The translations under genes were made by a program, and so were the position numbers. DNA of 64,000 nt, taken from assembly GCF_000764225.1 (NCBI RefSeq), contig NZ_JQED01000017.1:233117-297116 (forward strand), written 5' to 3'. A model generated the notes under the pieces. The model ran no database searches. It was not told the origin of the DNA and was given only the letters and a program-made list of their open reading frames with translations. Of this stretch, positions 36,761 through 45,609 are shown piece by piece (the first letter of the stretch is position 1; every line of letters starts with the position of its first letter). This DNA comes from Colwellia psychrerythraea (GTDB lineage: Bacteria; Pseudomonadota; Gammaproteobacteria; Enterobacterales; Alteromonadaceae).

Positions 36761-37063
36761 TTATTTTAAACCAGCGTAATAAGCTGCTAAGTTTTCCATA
36801 TCCGCATCAGAAAGTGCCATAACCATACCTTTCATTGTAGGGTCGTTACGTTTGCCTGATTTAAAATCTTTAAGTTGCTTGGTAAGGTAAGCTTCTTTTT
36901 GACCAGCTAAGTTAGGGTAAGTTGGTACAGCAGAAATACCAGCAGCACCGTGACAAGCGGCACACATTACTGATTTTCCTTTACCAGCTGCTGCATCACC
37001 AGCAAATACAGGAGATGCCATCATAACCGTTGCTGTTGCAACAGCAAGCATAAGTTTATTCAT
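36761..37063 (-). CDS. Monoheme cytochrome c (c553/c4-like)
   Basis: A 100-residue periplasmic cytochrome with a signal peptide (cleavage near A-x-A at 18-21) and one CxxCH site (Cys34, Cys37, His38). The segment P-T-Y-P-N-L-A-G-Q and [10 protein letters not shown] is very close to domain 2 of the triheme protein at 1226-2179, so the two share a recent ancestor. A Met in M-K-G-M-V-M should be the sixth iron ligand. The frame is open to 37195, but the ATG at 37063 begins a normal signal peptide with AGAGAG upstream. A FNR-like box lies at 37201-37214. Confidence 0.88.
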   Translation of the reverse strand: MNKLMLAVATATVMMASPVFAGDAAAGKGKSVMCAACHGAAGISAVPTYPNLAGQKEAYLTKQLKDFKSGKRNDPTMKGMVMALSDADMENLAAYYAGLK

Positions 37064-37200
37064 AGTTTCACTCTCTTTGGTTCTAAGGTTTTTGTAACTA
37101 AGGTCAAATGCAAGCATATTAGTTGAGTTACAAAGATAAAATTCTCTCTTGAGTATATGAAAATTAGATGAGCTTGTCGTGGATTTTTTTGTCAAAAGTC

Positions 37201-37214
37201 CTGATTAACATCAA
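37201..37214. promoter_or_regulatory. FNR/CRP-family box between divergent cytochrome and DUF3630 genes
   Basis: CTGATTAACATCAA matches TTGAT-N4-ATCAA in nine of ten conserved positions when read on the minus strand. It lies about 145 bases upstream of the cytochrome start codon and 52 bases upstream of the divergent gene, next to a TATAAT at 37225-37230. Regulation by oxygen is a guess. Confidence 0.35.
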
Positions 37215-37265
37215 ACTTTAGTCGTATAATCAACTATATTTTGTAAGATATGAGCATAGGTGATT

Positions 37266-37580
37266 ATGAACCCTGTTACCCCTCCGCAAAGGCTTGAGTC
37301 ATTAACGTATCAAGTAGACCACTTAAACGTTATATTCCAACAGCACTGGTACCAAGAAAATATTGAAACATTAATTGATATCCTGTTTTCATCTATTATG
37401 CCGGTTACTATACAAGAAAAGATAATTGGAGCTGATCGTGAGAATATTCGCTTTAGTTGGGCCGGCCATCACTTTGTGTTGAATTTTGAAATTTATAGTC
37501 AGTCTTGCTGGATAGAAGGGCAAGATGGCCAAAGTACTGAACTATTAGCAACGCTTCACTTGGCAATAACAAAAAAATGA
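37266..37580 (+). CDS. DUF3630 family protein
   Basis: A 104-residue acidic protein with no signal peptide. The pattern W-Y-Q-E-N-I-E-T-L-I, F-S-W-A-G-H-H-F-V-L-N-F-E and S-C-W-I-E suggests the DUF3630 family of marine gammaproteobacteria; I am not certain of the family number. The ATG at 37266 has AGG five bases upstream; a GTG at 37260 is possible. Its stop codon overlaps the start of the DUF523 gene (ATGA), so the two are coupled. The function is unknown. Confidence 0.55.
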   Translation: MNPVTPPQRLESLTYQVDHLNVIFQQHWYQENIETLIDILFSSIMPVTIQEKIIGADRENIRFSWAGHHFVLNFEIYSQSCWIEGQDGQSTELLATLHLAITKK

Positions 37581-38089
37581 AAACAAATGAACGAGTAACC
37601 GATAAGATTTTAATAAGTGCCTGCTTTTTAGGTGAACGTGTTCGTTATAACGGCGAAGCTAAACCGCTTGTGAATGTGTTAATAAAAGAATGGCAAAAAC
37701 AAGGACGATTAATCCCTGTATGTCCTGAAGTTACTTCAGGACTTCCAGTGCCTCGGCCACCAGCAGAAATTGATCCAGTCACAAAAAAAGTGATCACTAT
37801 TGAATCGGTAGATGTTACAGAGCAATTTGAGAAAGGGGCAGAAATTGCACTACGTTTATGTCAGCAGCACAATATCCGTTTGGCCTTATTAAAGGAATCA
37901 AGCCCCTCCTGCGGCAGTAATAGTGTTTATGACGGAACGTTTTCTCAGCAAAAGATTATTGGAGAAGGCGTAACCACTAAACTTTTACGTGCAAACGGTA
38001 TCAAAGTATTTTCCGAAGCTTCGATTGCACAATTGGCTGCACAAATTGGCTGCACAAATTGGCAATTAAAGTTTTTCGACAAATGCTAG
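37577..38089 (+). CDS. DUF523 family protein
   Basis: A 170-residue protein with the DUF523 signature: I-S-A-C-F-L-G-E-R-V-R-Y-N-G near the N-terminus, V-C-P-E-V-T-S-G-L-P-V-P-R-P-P-A-E and the K-E-S-S-P-S-C-G motif near 108-115. The conserved cysteines suggest metal or Fe-S binding, or sulfur chemistry, but the function is unestablished. The C-terminal end carries a short tandem repeat (see repeat feature) that changes reading phase and makes the tail unusual. Overlapping start with the previous gene. Confidence 0.87.
   Translation: MKTNERVTDKILISACFLGERVRYNGEAKPLVNVLIKEWQKQGRLIPVCPEVTSGLPVPRPPAEIDPVTKKVITIESVDVTEQFEKGAEIALRLCQQHNIRLALLKESSPSCGSNSVYDGTFSQQKIIGEGVTTKLLRANGIKVFSEASIAQLAAQIGCTNWQLKFFDKC
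38027..38063 (+). repeat. Three tandem 12-13-base repeats in the DUF523 gene
   Basis: GCACAATTGGCT is followed by GCACAAATTGGCT and then GCACAAATTGGC. The units of 12 and 13 bases shift the phase of the C-terminal codons. Confidence 0.8.
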
Positions 38090-38208
38090 CAATCCTAAAT
38101 AGAGAGTTCTTTATCGAACGATAGGTAGGTTTCACAGTCCTGCACTTTGCATGGTAACAGCAATGGTATAAAATATGACTCAAGGGAACAGGACTATGTT
38201 GATAAATA

Positions 38209-41100
38209 ATGAGTTTACACAAAGCGGCGACAAACCCAAATGATAAACACAGTAATACCTCACTAAAAGCAGGGAGTAAAACTAAGCATATTCACCAACT
38301 TTTTACTGTCCATTTTATTGTAATATTTTTGACCGTAGCCATTGGTTTATGCTCGATATTATTTTTTTTAACACTGCAACATAATCAATCTCAAACAAAA
38401 ATAGCTTTGCAGTTTGACTCACTTCGAACACAGTTTCTTCAGCAAAAATACTTGATGAATGCAGATATGCTGATTGATAGCATTTTGAATAGTACTAATT
38501 CACATGAATTGCTCACCTCGCAGGAAACACTTTCTCTACAAAGTAAAAAGCTCTCATTACTAAGCTCTAAGCATAAAAAGCGCTATCAAGGAGCATTTGC
38601 TCGCAATTCTCAAGCGATGGATTTAATTATCCGTATTGAATCGAAAGATGTAGAAAATGAACTGTTGAAATCTAAAATATTAATTCAGCTTGACACTTTA
38701 CTTGATGCCATCGAAGTTCAATTGAATAATCAGCGGACAGACTTGAACCAAGCCACTCTATTAAATGAAGTGGAAAGCCAACTTACTAACATAGTACTGA
38801 TACTTAAAGATTTAAACCTAAAAACATCGGTTGAAACTTTTGAAAAATTGACTGGAAAAATGGAGGAAGTTTTTGTTACTGATTATGCTAGACAACTAGC
38901 TAATCAACAGGATGAAAGTCTAGGGATGGCTGACATTGTCAGAGACTTTATTCGCTTTGAAGACCTGATGTTGAAAGAAGACTTCTTGTCTAAATGGCAA
39001 GGTAATTTGGGCTTAATGAGTCATTATCAACGGCAGCTTATTGATGAGAAACAACAGTTACAGCAAATTATTAGTGCGCTATTCGTTAGTCAGAATGACG
39101 GCGACGCTACATTGGTAATGAACGATTATACAGTAATAGATAAAGAAGCTATTTTATTAAATCAAATACCTCAATGGGTAGCTATTTCTTCCTCCATATT
39201 ACTTGTCTCTGTAATTGTCTTACTTTGGTGCGTTAGAAGAAAAGTTAAAGCGGTTAGTCAATTTAGCGTAGCTAGTATAAGTCATGCTTTAAATAATGAA
39301 GCGAATACTGTGATAACTGAAGAAAAAGGTAGTTTTCCACCGTTACATCATAAAGCCTTCTATAATGCTGAGTCCGAGTATATCATTAGAAAAATACAAC
39401 GTACGAATTCCAACAAAGCAGAATATGCAGCACTCATTGATAAAAACTTAATGCTGGAAGATAAGGTACTTAAACTTAAAGCGTCTGCGAAATCCTCATC
39501 ACAGTTACAACTTGAACAGCAAGATTGGCAATCCCTTCATCTGACGACTCTTAAGCAATTGGTACTAATTAGTAGTGCTGCTGTACAAGAGACTGCTAAC
39601 AAAATAGGCTTAAGTGAAGAGAAAAATTACTTATACCTCGCTCATCTTCAGGGGCGATATTTAGTAAGAAGATTAGAACAATTTAGTGGGCATTGCTATT
39701 TGCAGAATGGTGATGCGTTATTGACATTGACTGATGTGAATTTTGTTACTCAATTGCAGGCGATCGTTCTTAGTTTACGCAGTGAATTATTGCTCTGTAA
39801 AAATACGTTATCAGTAACCATTGATGAGAAAATTCTTCCAGAGGTGAATCTTGATGTTAAGTTATTTGGTGAAATGTTGGCTGCTTTTATTGGGTTACTA
39901 CTCTCTAAACAAATAGGTAGGAAGTTAACGATGAAGCTGCAGTTAGTAGATAAAAATAAAGGGCAACAAATAATATCTTTTACTGGCCAAATTGAAGGAG
40001 GGAAAAATGCACTACAACTACCTCTTGTGCTACAAGCATTTAGTGATAGTAGTTTTGAGCATAGCGAGCTTGGTAATTATTTTAATGCTTTATTACGATT
40101 GCAGCATGGTAATAATATTAGCGTCCAATTAACTGAAAAAGCTTATTATTTCAGCTTTACTTTACCGTTCGCCGTTGCTGATAATCAGCGAGAGCATAAT
40201 TTTCCACTACTCTCACTACCGGGTCGCTTAGCTGATATTCAAAAAGATTGTGAAGAATTAGCAACTAAGTATATTGTTATGCCTATAGAGGTGTTAATTG
40301 CAGTGAAAGTACCTGAAAATCACCTGCGCTTACAGCAATTATTACAAGCTTTTGGTTTACAGGTTACGTTCGTCAGTTGTAAATTGATGTTACAGCAATA
40401 TTGGCAAAGTGGCCGCTTTGCAGTATTAATGACAGAGTTAGACTGTCAGCCCTTTACGGCATTTATAGTTGATGAAGAAGGAATAGTTTGCCCAAGAACG
40501 CCCTTAACTCGAGGGGTATTTAGTTTATCTGAGCTAAGGGACTTTAACTATAAACCAGAGAGGTATTCTCACTGGAAGCATGGTGTTCTTAAGCCTAACT
40601 ACTCCGTAAGTGAACTAGAAACAGCATTGCAACCTTGGTTAAAGGAGCAAGTTTGTAGCAATGAAATTATCGAAGAAAAAGTACTGCAAGTTGCTAGTAG
40701 TAATTGTGACAGTGATGCTTTGTCAGAAGCACAGTCTGTATTAACAGCGAAAAAGAAGGAATATAGTTTTAACTTTGAACGTTACTTAAAAAATCAAGGC
40801 TCTGCGGAACTGGCTATTTATATGCTTGATGAGTATACAATTGAAAACAGGTTACTTGTTGAGGAGTTAAGTCAGGCTATTTCAGCTCATGATGGTAAAA
40901 AGACTGATGATATTATCCGTTCGCTGTTGGTAAATGCCCGTATACTTGCGGCGGATAACTTACTGCACCTTTGTCAGCAATGGCACACATTGCTCACAAC
41001 TCAAGGATTAGATAGCTGTGAGAAATTACAGATGGTTTTATTAAGTAAAACTAAACAAGCCGTTGATGACATTAGTCAGCATGCAGTTACTATCGTTTGA
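38209..41100 (+). CDS. Hybrid sensor kinase-like membrane protein that has lost its phosphorelay residues
   Basis: A 963-residue inner-membrane protein: membrane segments near 30-56 and 322-342 flank a mostly helical extracytoplasmic sensor. It follows the layout of a hybrid kinase, with a dimerisation/ATPase-like part near 435-665, a receiver-like part near 694-810 and an Hpt-like part near 860-960. None has its active residue: no H-E/D box, no N-box Asn, no G1 D-x-G-x-G; the receiver begins V-L-I-A-V-K with no DD and lacks the phospho-Asp, though L-K-P remains; the Hpt has R-S-L-L where H is expected. It may be a regulatory pseudokinase. I cannot name its partner. Confidence 0.7.
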   Translation: MSLHKAATNPNDKHSNTSLKAGSKTKHIHQLFTVHFIVIFLTVAIGLCSILFFLTLQHNQSQTKIALQFDSLRTQFLQQKYLMNADMLIDSILNSTNSHELLTSQETLSLQSKKLSLLSSKHKKRYQGAFARNSQAMDLIIRIESKDVENELLKSKILIQLDTLLDAIEVQLNNQRTDLNQATLLNEVESQLTNIVLILKDLNLKTSVETFEKLTGKMEEVFVTDYARQLANQQDESLGMADIVRDFIRFEDLMLKEDFLSKWQGNLGLMSHYQRQLIDEKQQLQQIISALFVSQNDGDATLVMNDYTVIDKEAILLNQIPQWVAISSSILLVSVIVLLWCVRRKVKAVSQFSVASISHALNNEANTVITEEKGSFPPLHHKAFYNAESEYIIRKIQRTNSNKAEYAALIDKNLMLEDKVLKLKASAKSSSQLQLEQQDWQSLHLTTLKQLVLISSAAVQETANKIGLSEEKNYLYLAHLQGRYLVRRLEQFSGHCYLQNGDALLTLTDVNFVTQLQAIVLSLRSELLLCKNTLSVTIDEKILPEVNLDVKLFGEMLAAFIGLLLSKQIGRKLTMKLQLVDKNKGQQIISFTGQIEGGKNALQLPLVLQAFSDSSFEHSELGNYFNALLRLQHGNNISVQLTEKAYYFSFTLPFAVADNQREHNFPLLSLPGRLADIQKDCEELATKYIVMPIEVLIAVKVPENHLRLQQLLQAFGLQVTFVSCKLMLQQYWQSGRFAVLMTELDCQPFTAFIVDEEGIVCPRTPLTRGVFSLSELRDFNYKPERYSHWKHGVLKPNYSVSELETALQPWLKEQVCSNEIIEEKVLQVASSNCDSDALSEAQSVLTAKKKEYSFNFERYLKNQGSAELAIYMLDEYTIENRLLVEELSQAISAHDGKKTDDIIRSLLVNARILAADNLLHLCQQWHTLLTTQGLDSCEKLQMVLLSKTKQAVDDISQHAVTIV

Positions 41101-41122
41101 CACGCGTTTATAGGAAAGTATA

Positions 41123-41335
41123 TTGAGTAAATATAATCGTAATAATCAAGTGCAGTTAACTGACAGTCCATGTGTGCGTAATTGCTGCTTAGATGATGAT
41201 GACATTTGTCTAGGTTGTTTTCGTCATATTGATGAGATTACCTCATGGCGAGATTATTCTGATGAAGAAAAGCAAGGTGTTTTTGATTTATGCAAGCAAC
41301 GACAAGATGAAAAGCAAAATAAATCAAATAGCTAG
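41123..41335 (+). CDS. DUF1289 family protein
   Basis: A 70-residue protein with four conserved cysteines in the DUF1289 pattern (S-P-C-x-x-x-C-C, D-I-C-L-G-C-F-R), probably a zinc or Fe-S site. It has R-H-I-D-E-I-T-S-W-R-D-Y-S and a charged C-terminus. It starts with TTG at 41123; TAGGAAAG is placed five bases upstream and decides this start. It may be cotranscribed with the kinase-like gene, which ends 22 bases upstream. Confidence 0.85.
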   Translation: MSKYNRNNQVQLTDSPCVRNCCLDDDDICLGCFRHIDEITSWRDYSDEEKQGVFDLCKQRQDEKQNKSNS

Positions 41336-41409
41336 GTGAGGATGATTGATTCGTATACTGTCATAGTTCAATATAACTTTAAACTCAGGAATGTAATAAA
41401 GGACTTTTT

Positions 41410-41931
41410 GTGATTAATAAGAAAACACTTAAATCAATACTCTCTTTTACTGAAAATCAAAACCCTGCACCCAGCTTTATTTTTATCTATATCCTCACTT
41501 GGTTTGTTTGGCATCATCAGTTATTTAGTCTTTTTATCAATGCTCAAGGAGATTTTTTAATGAAAATCACTACCTCCTTGACATCGCTTGAAAAAAACCA
41601 ATATTTTGTTGTTTTTCTGCTAACGTGCTTGATTTTCCTTGCTCGTTTGGCTGTCGACTATTTTAAGTTTAAATCCAGAGAACTGTTAAATTCAGCAGAT
41701 GACGACTTTGTTAATGCGAGAGATGACCAAAAATTTGCGCAAAATACCGACATTGCTAATTTGATGGCTACCCTAACAAAAACCCAACAACAGCTAGCAG
41801 ATAGTAAAGCGAGAGAGAAAAAAGTAAGCGCAGAAAAAAATGAAGCGATTAAAAAGTTATTAACTCTTCAGCATGAGTTAGATGAGACTAGAGCAGATAT
41901 CGATATCCTTAATAAACTAAAAGTTAATTAA
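41410..41931 (+). CDS. Membrane protein with a C-terminal coiled coil, function unknown
   Basis: A 173-residue protein that I do not recognise. Hydrophobic segments lie near residues 20-45 and 62-85, and a charged, Lys/Glu/Gln-rich coiled coil covers about 115-170. It starts with GTG at 41410 after A-A-A-G-G-A. It would be anchored in the inner membrane with its coiled coil on one face. It follows the DUF1289 gene by 74 bases and converges with queG. Confidence 0.6.
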   Translation: MINKKTLKSILSFTENQNPAPSFIFIYILTWFVWHHQLFSLFINAQGDFLMKITTSLTSLEKNQYFVVFLLTCLIFLARLAVDYFKFKSRELLNSADDDFVNARDDQKFAQNTDIANLMATLTKTQQQLADSKAREKKVSAEKNEAIKKLLTLQHELDETRADIDILNKLKVN

Positions 41932-41966
41932 TACAATTAGCCAAACCAGATTTATATTTTGTGTGG

Positions 41967-43169
41967 TTAGGCGTCTCTCGTTAAGCCTTTCTCAACAGAG
42001 CGAATTAAGCGTAGTGTTAATCTGTGGTTTTTTGCTTGCTTTGCTGCAGCTTCCTCAGAAAGCATTTTCTTATTGTCTTGTTGTGCTAACGCCCAGTTAA
42101 TATGTTCAGCAACCAGTTCACTTGCTTCGGCTAATTTCTCGGTTAATGCCGCTACAATAACTTCACTATAAGGTGCGTTACCTAATGCTACCGCTATGTT
42201 TCGTAGCCAACTTTGAAAGCCAATTCGCCTTATGGGTGAGCCTTGTAAGGTATTAAGGAAGTGCTCTTCTGACCAAGCAAATAATGTAAGTAAACTAATA
42301 TCATCTAAATTATTTCTAGCCTGAAAGTCATCAACAAGACTAAGTTTCGCGTATTTATTCCAAGGACATATTAATTGGCAGTCATCACAGCCATAGATAC
42401 GATTTCCCATTAAAGGACGTAACTCTACAGGGATAGCATCAGGTGATTCAATGGTGAAATAAGAGATGCATCGCCTAGCGTCAACTGTGTATGGCTCTAC
42501 AATCGCTTTTGTAGGGCAAATTTTTATGCAAGCTACACAAGTGCCACAATCATTATTTTTAGTCTGTGTTTCTACGGTCTTAATGGCATTTTCACTATAT
42601 TCATTTCGACTTACAGGCAAGGGAATATCAATAAATAACTCACCTAAAAAAAACCAAGAGCCTGCTGCTTTATTGATTAATAAGGTATGTTTACCTGCCC
42701 AGCCTAAACCAGCCTTTTCTGCCAATGCTCTTTCCATTACAGGGGCAGAATCAACGAATGGCCTGCAGTTAAAGTTACTGCAATGTTCGGCTATTTTTTT
42801 TCCTAATTGCTGTAAACGTTTACGCATTAATTTATGATAATCACGTCCGAGTGCATAACGACTTATATAGGCCTTGTTTTTATCTTTTAAAATACTAGAA
42901 AATTGAGCATTTTGTGGCAGGTAATTTAAGCGAACACTAATTACTCTAATGGTACCGGGTACTAATTCTGCAGGTCGAGCACGCATTAGACCATGACGCG
43001 CCATGTAATCCATATTGCCGTGATAGTTATTGGCTAACCAACGCTCCAAGACACTTTCATGAGCGGATAAGTCAATATCACTGATGCCTATGTCAGAAAA
43101 ACCTAATTCTTTGCTCCAGCACTTGATTTTTTCAGCTAATTCTTGATAGTTAGTAGAAGACATTGTCAT
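41967..43169 (-). CDS. queG: Epoxyqueuosine reductase QueG
   Basis: QueG reduces epoxyqueuosine in tRNA to queuosine, using cobalamin and two [4Fe-4S] clusters. The 400-residue protein has the family start (I-K-x-W-S-K-E-L-G-F-S-D-I-G-I-S), Y-M-A-R-H-G-x-M-R-A-R-P, R-Y-A-L-G-R-D-Y-H, cluster cysteines in C-G-T-C-V-A-C-I-K-I-C-P (near 207-217) and C-D-D-C-Q-L-I-C-P (near 258-266), and a C-terminal HEAT-like part. The start at 43169 has an alternative Met two codons in. It is divergent from nnr across the MITE-like element, as queG and nnr are in E. coli. Confidence 0.94.
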   Translation of the reverse strand: MTMSSTNYQELAEKIKCWSKELGFSDIGISDIDLSAHESVLERWLANNYHGNMDYMARHGLMRARPAELVPGTIRVISVRLNYLPQNAQFSSILKDKNKAYISRYALGRDYHKLMRKRLQQLGKKIAEHCSNFNCRPFVDSAPVMERALAEKAGLGWAGKHTLLINKAAGSWFFLGELFIDIPLPVSRNEYSENAIKTVETQTKNNDCGTCVACIKICPTKAIVEPYTVDARRCISYFTIESPDAIPVELRPLMGNRIYGCDDCQLICPWNKYAKLSLVDDFQARNNLDDISLLTLFAWSEEHFLNTLQGSPIRRIGFQSWLRNIAVALGNAPYSEVIVAALTEKLAEASELVAEHINWALAQQDNKKMLSEEAAAKQAKNHRLTLRLIRSVEKGLTRDA

Positions 43170-43222
43170 AAAATAAAGCCATTTTCAGCTCGTTTGTTGA
43201 ACCATTGATTGAGGTTAAGTTA

Positions 43223-43486
43223 ATACCATTTTGATTAAGTTTCTTCCCGCTCAGCGAGAATTAAAAGGCTTAGAGGTAAGGCATTGATTGAAGAGAATGG
43301 TTATTCCCTTATCTAAATCAATAACGTAGCATGTAAGCCTTTTAAACTGGCCCTTTGGGAGTTTGTCAGCAATTCGATAACCGCACTGAATTTCTTTCAT
43401 ATAGAATAACTATAATGTAAAAAATTCAATTTGTTCTCAAACCGCTGACAAGCTCTGAGTAGGAACAAACCTAATCAAATTGGTAT
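43223..43486. repeat. MITE-like element with nested inverted repeats, 264 bp
   Basis: The ends are imperfect terminal inverted repeats of about 36 bp (ATACCATTTTGATTAAGTTT on the left; the complement of the right end is ATACCAATTTGATTAGGTTT). Inside are a perfect 12-bp inverted repeat (TTAAAAGGCTTA / TAAGCCTTTTAA) and a near-perfect GAGTTTGTCAGC / GCTGACAAGCTC pair, so the whole element can form a cruciform. There is no transposase. It fills the queG-nnr divergent gap and ends 4 bases before the nnr ATG. It contains a TATAAT at 43411-43416. Confidence 0.7.
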
Positions 43487-43490
43487 CATC

Positions 43491-45065
43491 ATGAAATTAT
43501 CACTAAGTTTATCACAAAAGCCACCAGTGACGTCTGTCTATACTGCTGATCAGGTATTGAAAAATGAAGCGAATGTTGCGCGAAGTCAAGGTATAGCACT
43601 GTATGAGCTCATGCGAAATGCTGGAGCTGCTGTTTTTACACAATTATCGCATCGCTGGCCGAATGCTAAACATATGTTAATACTGTGTGGTAAAGGAAAT
43701 AACGGCGGTGATGGTTTTGTTGTTGCTAAATTAGCGCACCAAGCAAAGTTGCAGGTGAGTGTATTGCTTACTTGTGAAGTGAGTCAGTTAAAAGGAGATG
43801 CTTTATCGGCTTATCAAGCCATGATTTTTGCAGGCGTATCACTGAACATTGAGAATGCTGTGAATAAAAGAGCACAGAGTTTGGCAGTCATTAATAATTT
43901 TTCTGGTGAGGTCATTGTTGATGCTTTATTTGGCATTGGTTTTACTGGTCAACTAATGCCACAACTGCAAGAGTTTGTTACTTGCATTAATCATCACAAA
44001 GCCAAAGTAATTAGCATTGACGTGCCATCTGGGCTTTGTGCGACAACAGGTAAAGTGCATGGTGAAAACATTGCAGAGCAAGCAATCATTGCTGATATAA
44101 CGGTAACCTTTATTGTTTATAAACAAGGCTTGTTAACTGGGCAGGCTGCTAACTTTGTCGGTGAGTTATGCTTGGCACCCTTGGAATTGAATAGTGCTTT
44201 CTTGGATCAAGTAAAAAATAATGTGTGCTTCGGCCAATACAAACTTCCCTTGAACCTAGCTTTACGATTACCTGCCAGCCATAAAGGAAATAGCGGTTTG
44301 CTTTTGACTGTCGGAGGATGTGAGAAAATGCCTGGGGCAATTCGTCTTGCTAGCGAGTCAGCTTTACGTTGTGGCGCAGCTTTGGTTGCCGTGAGTAGCC
44401 ACCAGAATAATCATATGCATATTTTGAGCGGTAGACCAGAGCTGATGTTAGCACCCGAGACGAGTACTTTGTTAGCGAGCTCAACTCAATTGAATAAAGC
44501 AAACTCATATCTTATTGGGCCAGGGCTAGGGCAAAGTGATGAAGCAAAAAAGTTATTTGAATTGATATGTAATACTAGTCAAACACAGAGGAAAACTACA
44601 GTAATAGATGCCGATGCTTTGATATTATTAAGTAAAACTAAAGCGCAGTGTAATCACTGGATATTGACTCCCCACCCAAAAGAAGCAGCAGCTTTATTGG
44701 GTGGGGATGTAACAAGTATTGAGGCCGATCGTTTTGCGGCAGTGCGTGCTATTGCAAAACAATATGGTGGTATTTGCTTACTTAAGGGAGCAGGCTCTCT
44801 AGTTTCAGATGGTGAGCAGGTAATTATCAATAATTCAGGTAATGCAGGCATGGCATCAGGGGGAATGGGGGATGTATTAAGTGGAATTATTAGTGCTTTG
44901 GCGATGCAAAGTGATAATAATTTTCACTCAACATGCCTCGCGGCATATATTCATGGTGCTGCAGCTGATATTATAGCCAAGAATAATGGTCAGCGTGGCT
45001 TGTTAGCAAGTGATTTATTTATACCGTTACAGCAATTGCTCAATGGGAAAGTACCAAATCATTAA
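43491..45065 (+). CDS. nnr: Bifunctional NAD(P)HX epimerase/dehydratase
   Basis: This metabolite-repair enzyme restores hydrated NAD(P)H. The 524-residue protein has the YjeF N-terminal epimerase domain (about 15-225; G-K-G-N-N-G-G-D-G-F near 66-75) and the C-terminal ADP-dependent dehydratase domain (about 240-520; G-P-G-L-G-Q, G-N-A-G-M-A-S-G-G-M-G-D-V-L-S-G near 449-464). It is first in the nnr-tsaE-amiB-mutL-miaA-hfq-hflX cluster. The ATG follows the right end of the MITE-like element by four bases and has no obvious Shine-Dalgarno site, so the original upstream signals may have been replaced. Confidence 0.94.
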   Translation: MKLSLSLSQKPPVTSVYTADQVLKNEANVARSQGIALYELMRNAGAAVFTQLSHRWPNAKHMLILCGKGNNGGDGFVVAKLAHQAKLQVSVLLTCEVSQLKGDALSAYQAMIFAGVSLNIENAVNKRAQSLAVINNFSGEVIVDALFGIGFTGQLMPQLQEFVTCINHHKAKVISIDVPSGLCATTGKVHGENIAEQAIIADITVTFIVYKQGLLTGQAANFVGELCLAPLELNSAFLDQVKNNVCFGQYKLPLNLALRLPASHKGNSGLLLTVGGCEKMPGAIRLASESALRCGAALVAVSSHQNNHMHILSGRPELMLAPETSTLLASSTQLNKANSYLIGPGLGQSDEAKKLFELICNTSQTQRKTTVIDADALILLSKTKAQCNHWILTPHPKEAAALLGGDVTSIEADRFAAVRAIAKQYGGICLLKGAGSLVSDGEQVIINNSGNAGMASGGMGDVLSGIISALAMQSDNNFHSTCLAAYIHGAAADIIAKNNGQRGLLASDLFIPLQQLLNGKVPNH

Positions 45066-45103
45066 CATCACAATAGTAGTCGCAATCAACATAGAAAAGA
45101 AAA

Positions 45104-45592
45104 ATGAAGCAATTAGAATATTTTTTGGCTGATGAAACTGCCACCATTGCCATAGGTTCAGGGTTGGCAGATATAGTTAAAAGTGCCACAGTGCAGCAGG
45201 CATTGGTTGTTTACCTTAATGGTGATTTAGGTGCAGGTAAAACAACGCTGACAAGAGGGTTTGTAAGAGGTATGGGTCATGCAGGTAATGTAAAAAGCCC
45301 TACTTATACCTTGGTTGAACCTTATGAATTAGGTGAGTGGCGTGTTTTTCATTTTGATTTATACCGTCTTGCTGATGCCGAAGAATTAGAATATATGGGG
45401 ATTCGAGATTATTTTAATAATGACTGTTGCTGCTTTATTGAATGGCCAGAAAAAGGGGCAGGGCTATTGGCTAAAGCAGATTTAATCATTAATATAGCTT
45501 ATCAAGATGAACAAAGAGTCATCCAGTTGCAAGCGGAAACTGTTCATGGCGAACAAGTGATAAAAGAGCTCGCACAAATTATAAAGTTATAA
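45104..45592 (+). CDS. tsaE: tRNA threonylcarbamoyladenosine synthesis ATPase TsaE
   Basis: TsaE is the ATPase of the TsaB-TsaD-TsaE complex that makes t6A37 in ANN-reading tRNAs. The 162-residue protein shows Walker A G-D-L-G-A-G-K-T-T (40-48), K-S-P-T-Y-T-L-V-E-P-Y, F-H-F-D-L-Y-R-L and I-E-W-P-E-K-G. It is second in the nnr cluster, the classic position, and the amidase gene begins 18 bases after it. The length is normal. Confidence 0.95.
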   Translation: MKQLEYFLADETATIAIGSGLADIVKSATVQQALVVYLNGDLGAGKTTLTRGFVRGMGHAGNVKSPTYTLVEPYELGEWRVFHFDLYRLADAEELEYMGIRDYFNNDCCCFIEWPEKGAGLLAKADLIINIAYQDEQRVIQLQAETVHGEQVIKELAQIIKL

Positions 45593-45609
45593 GAATCGGG
45601 GTTAGTTGG

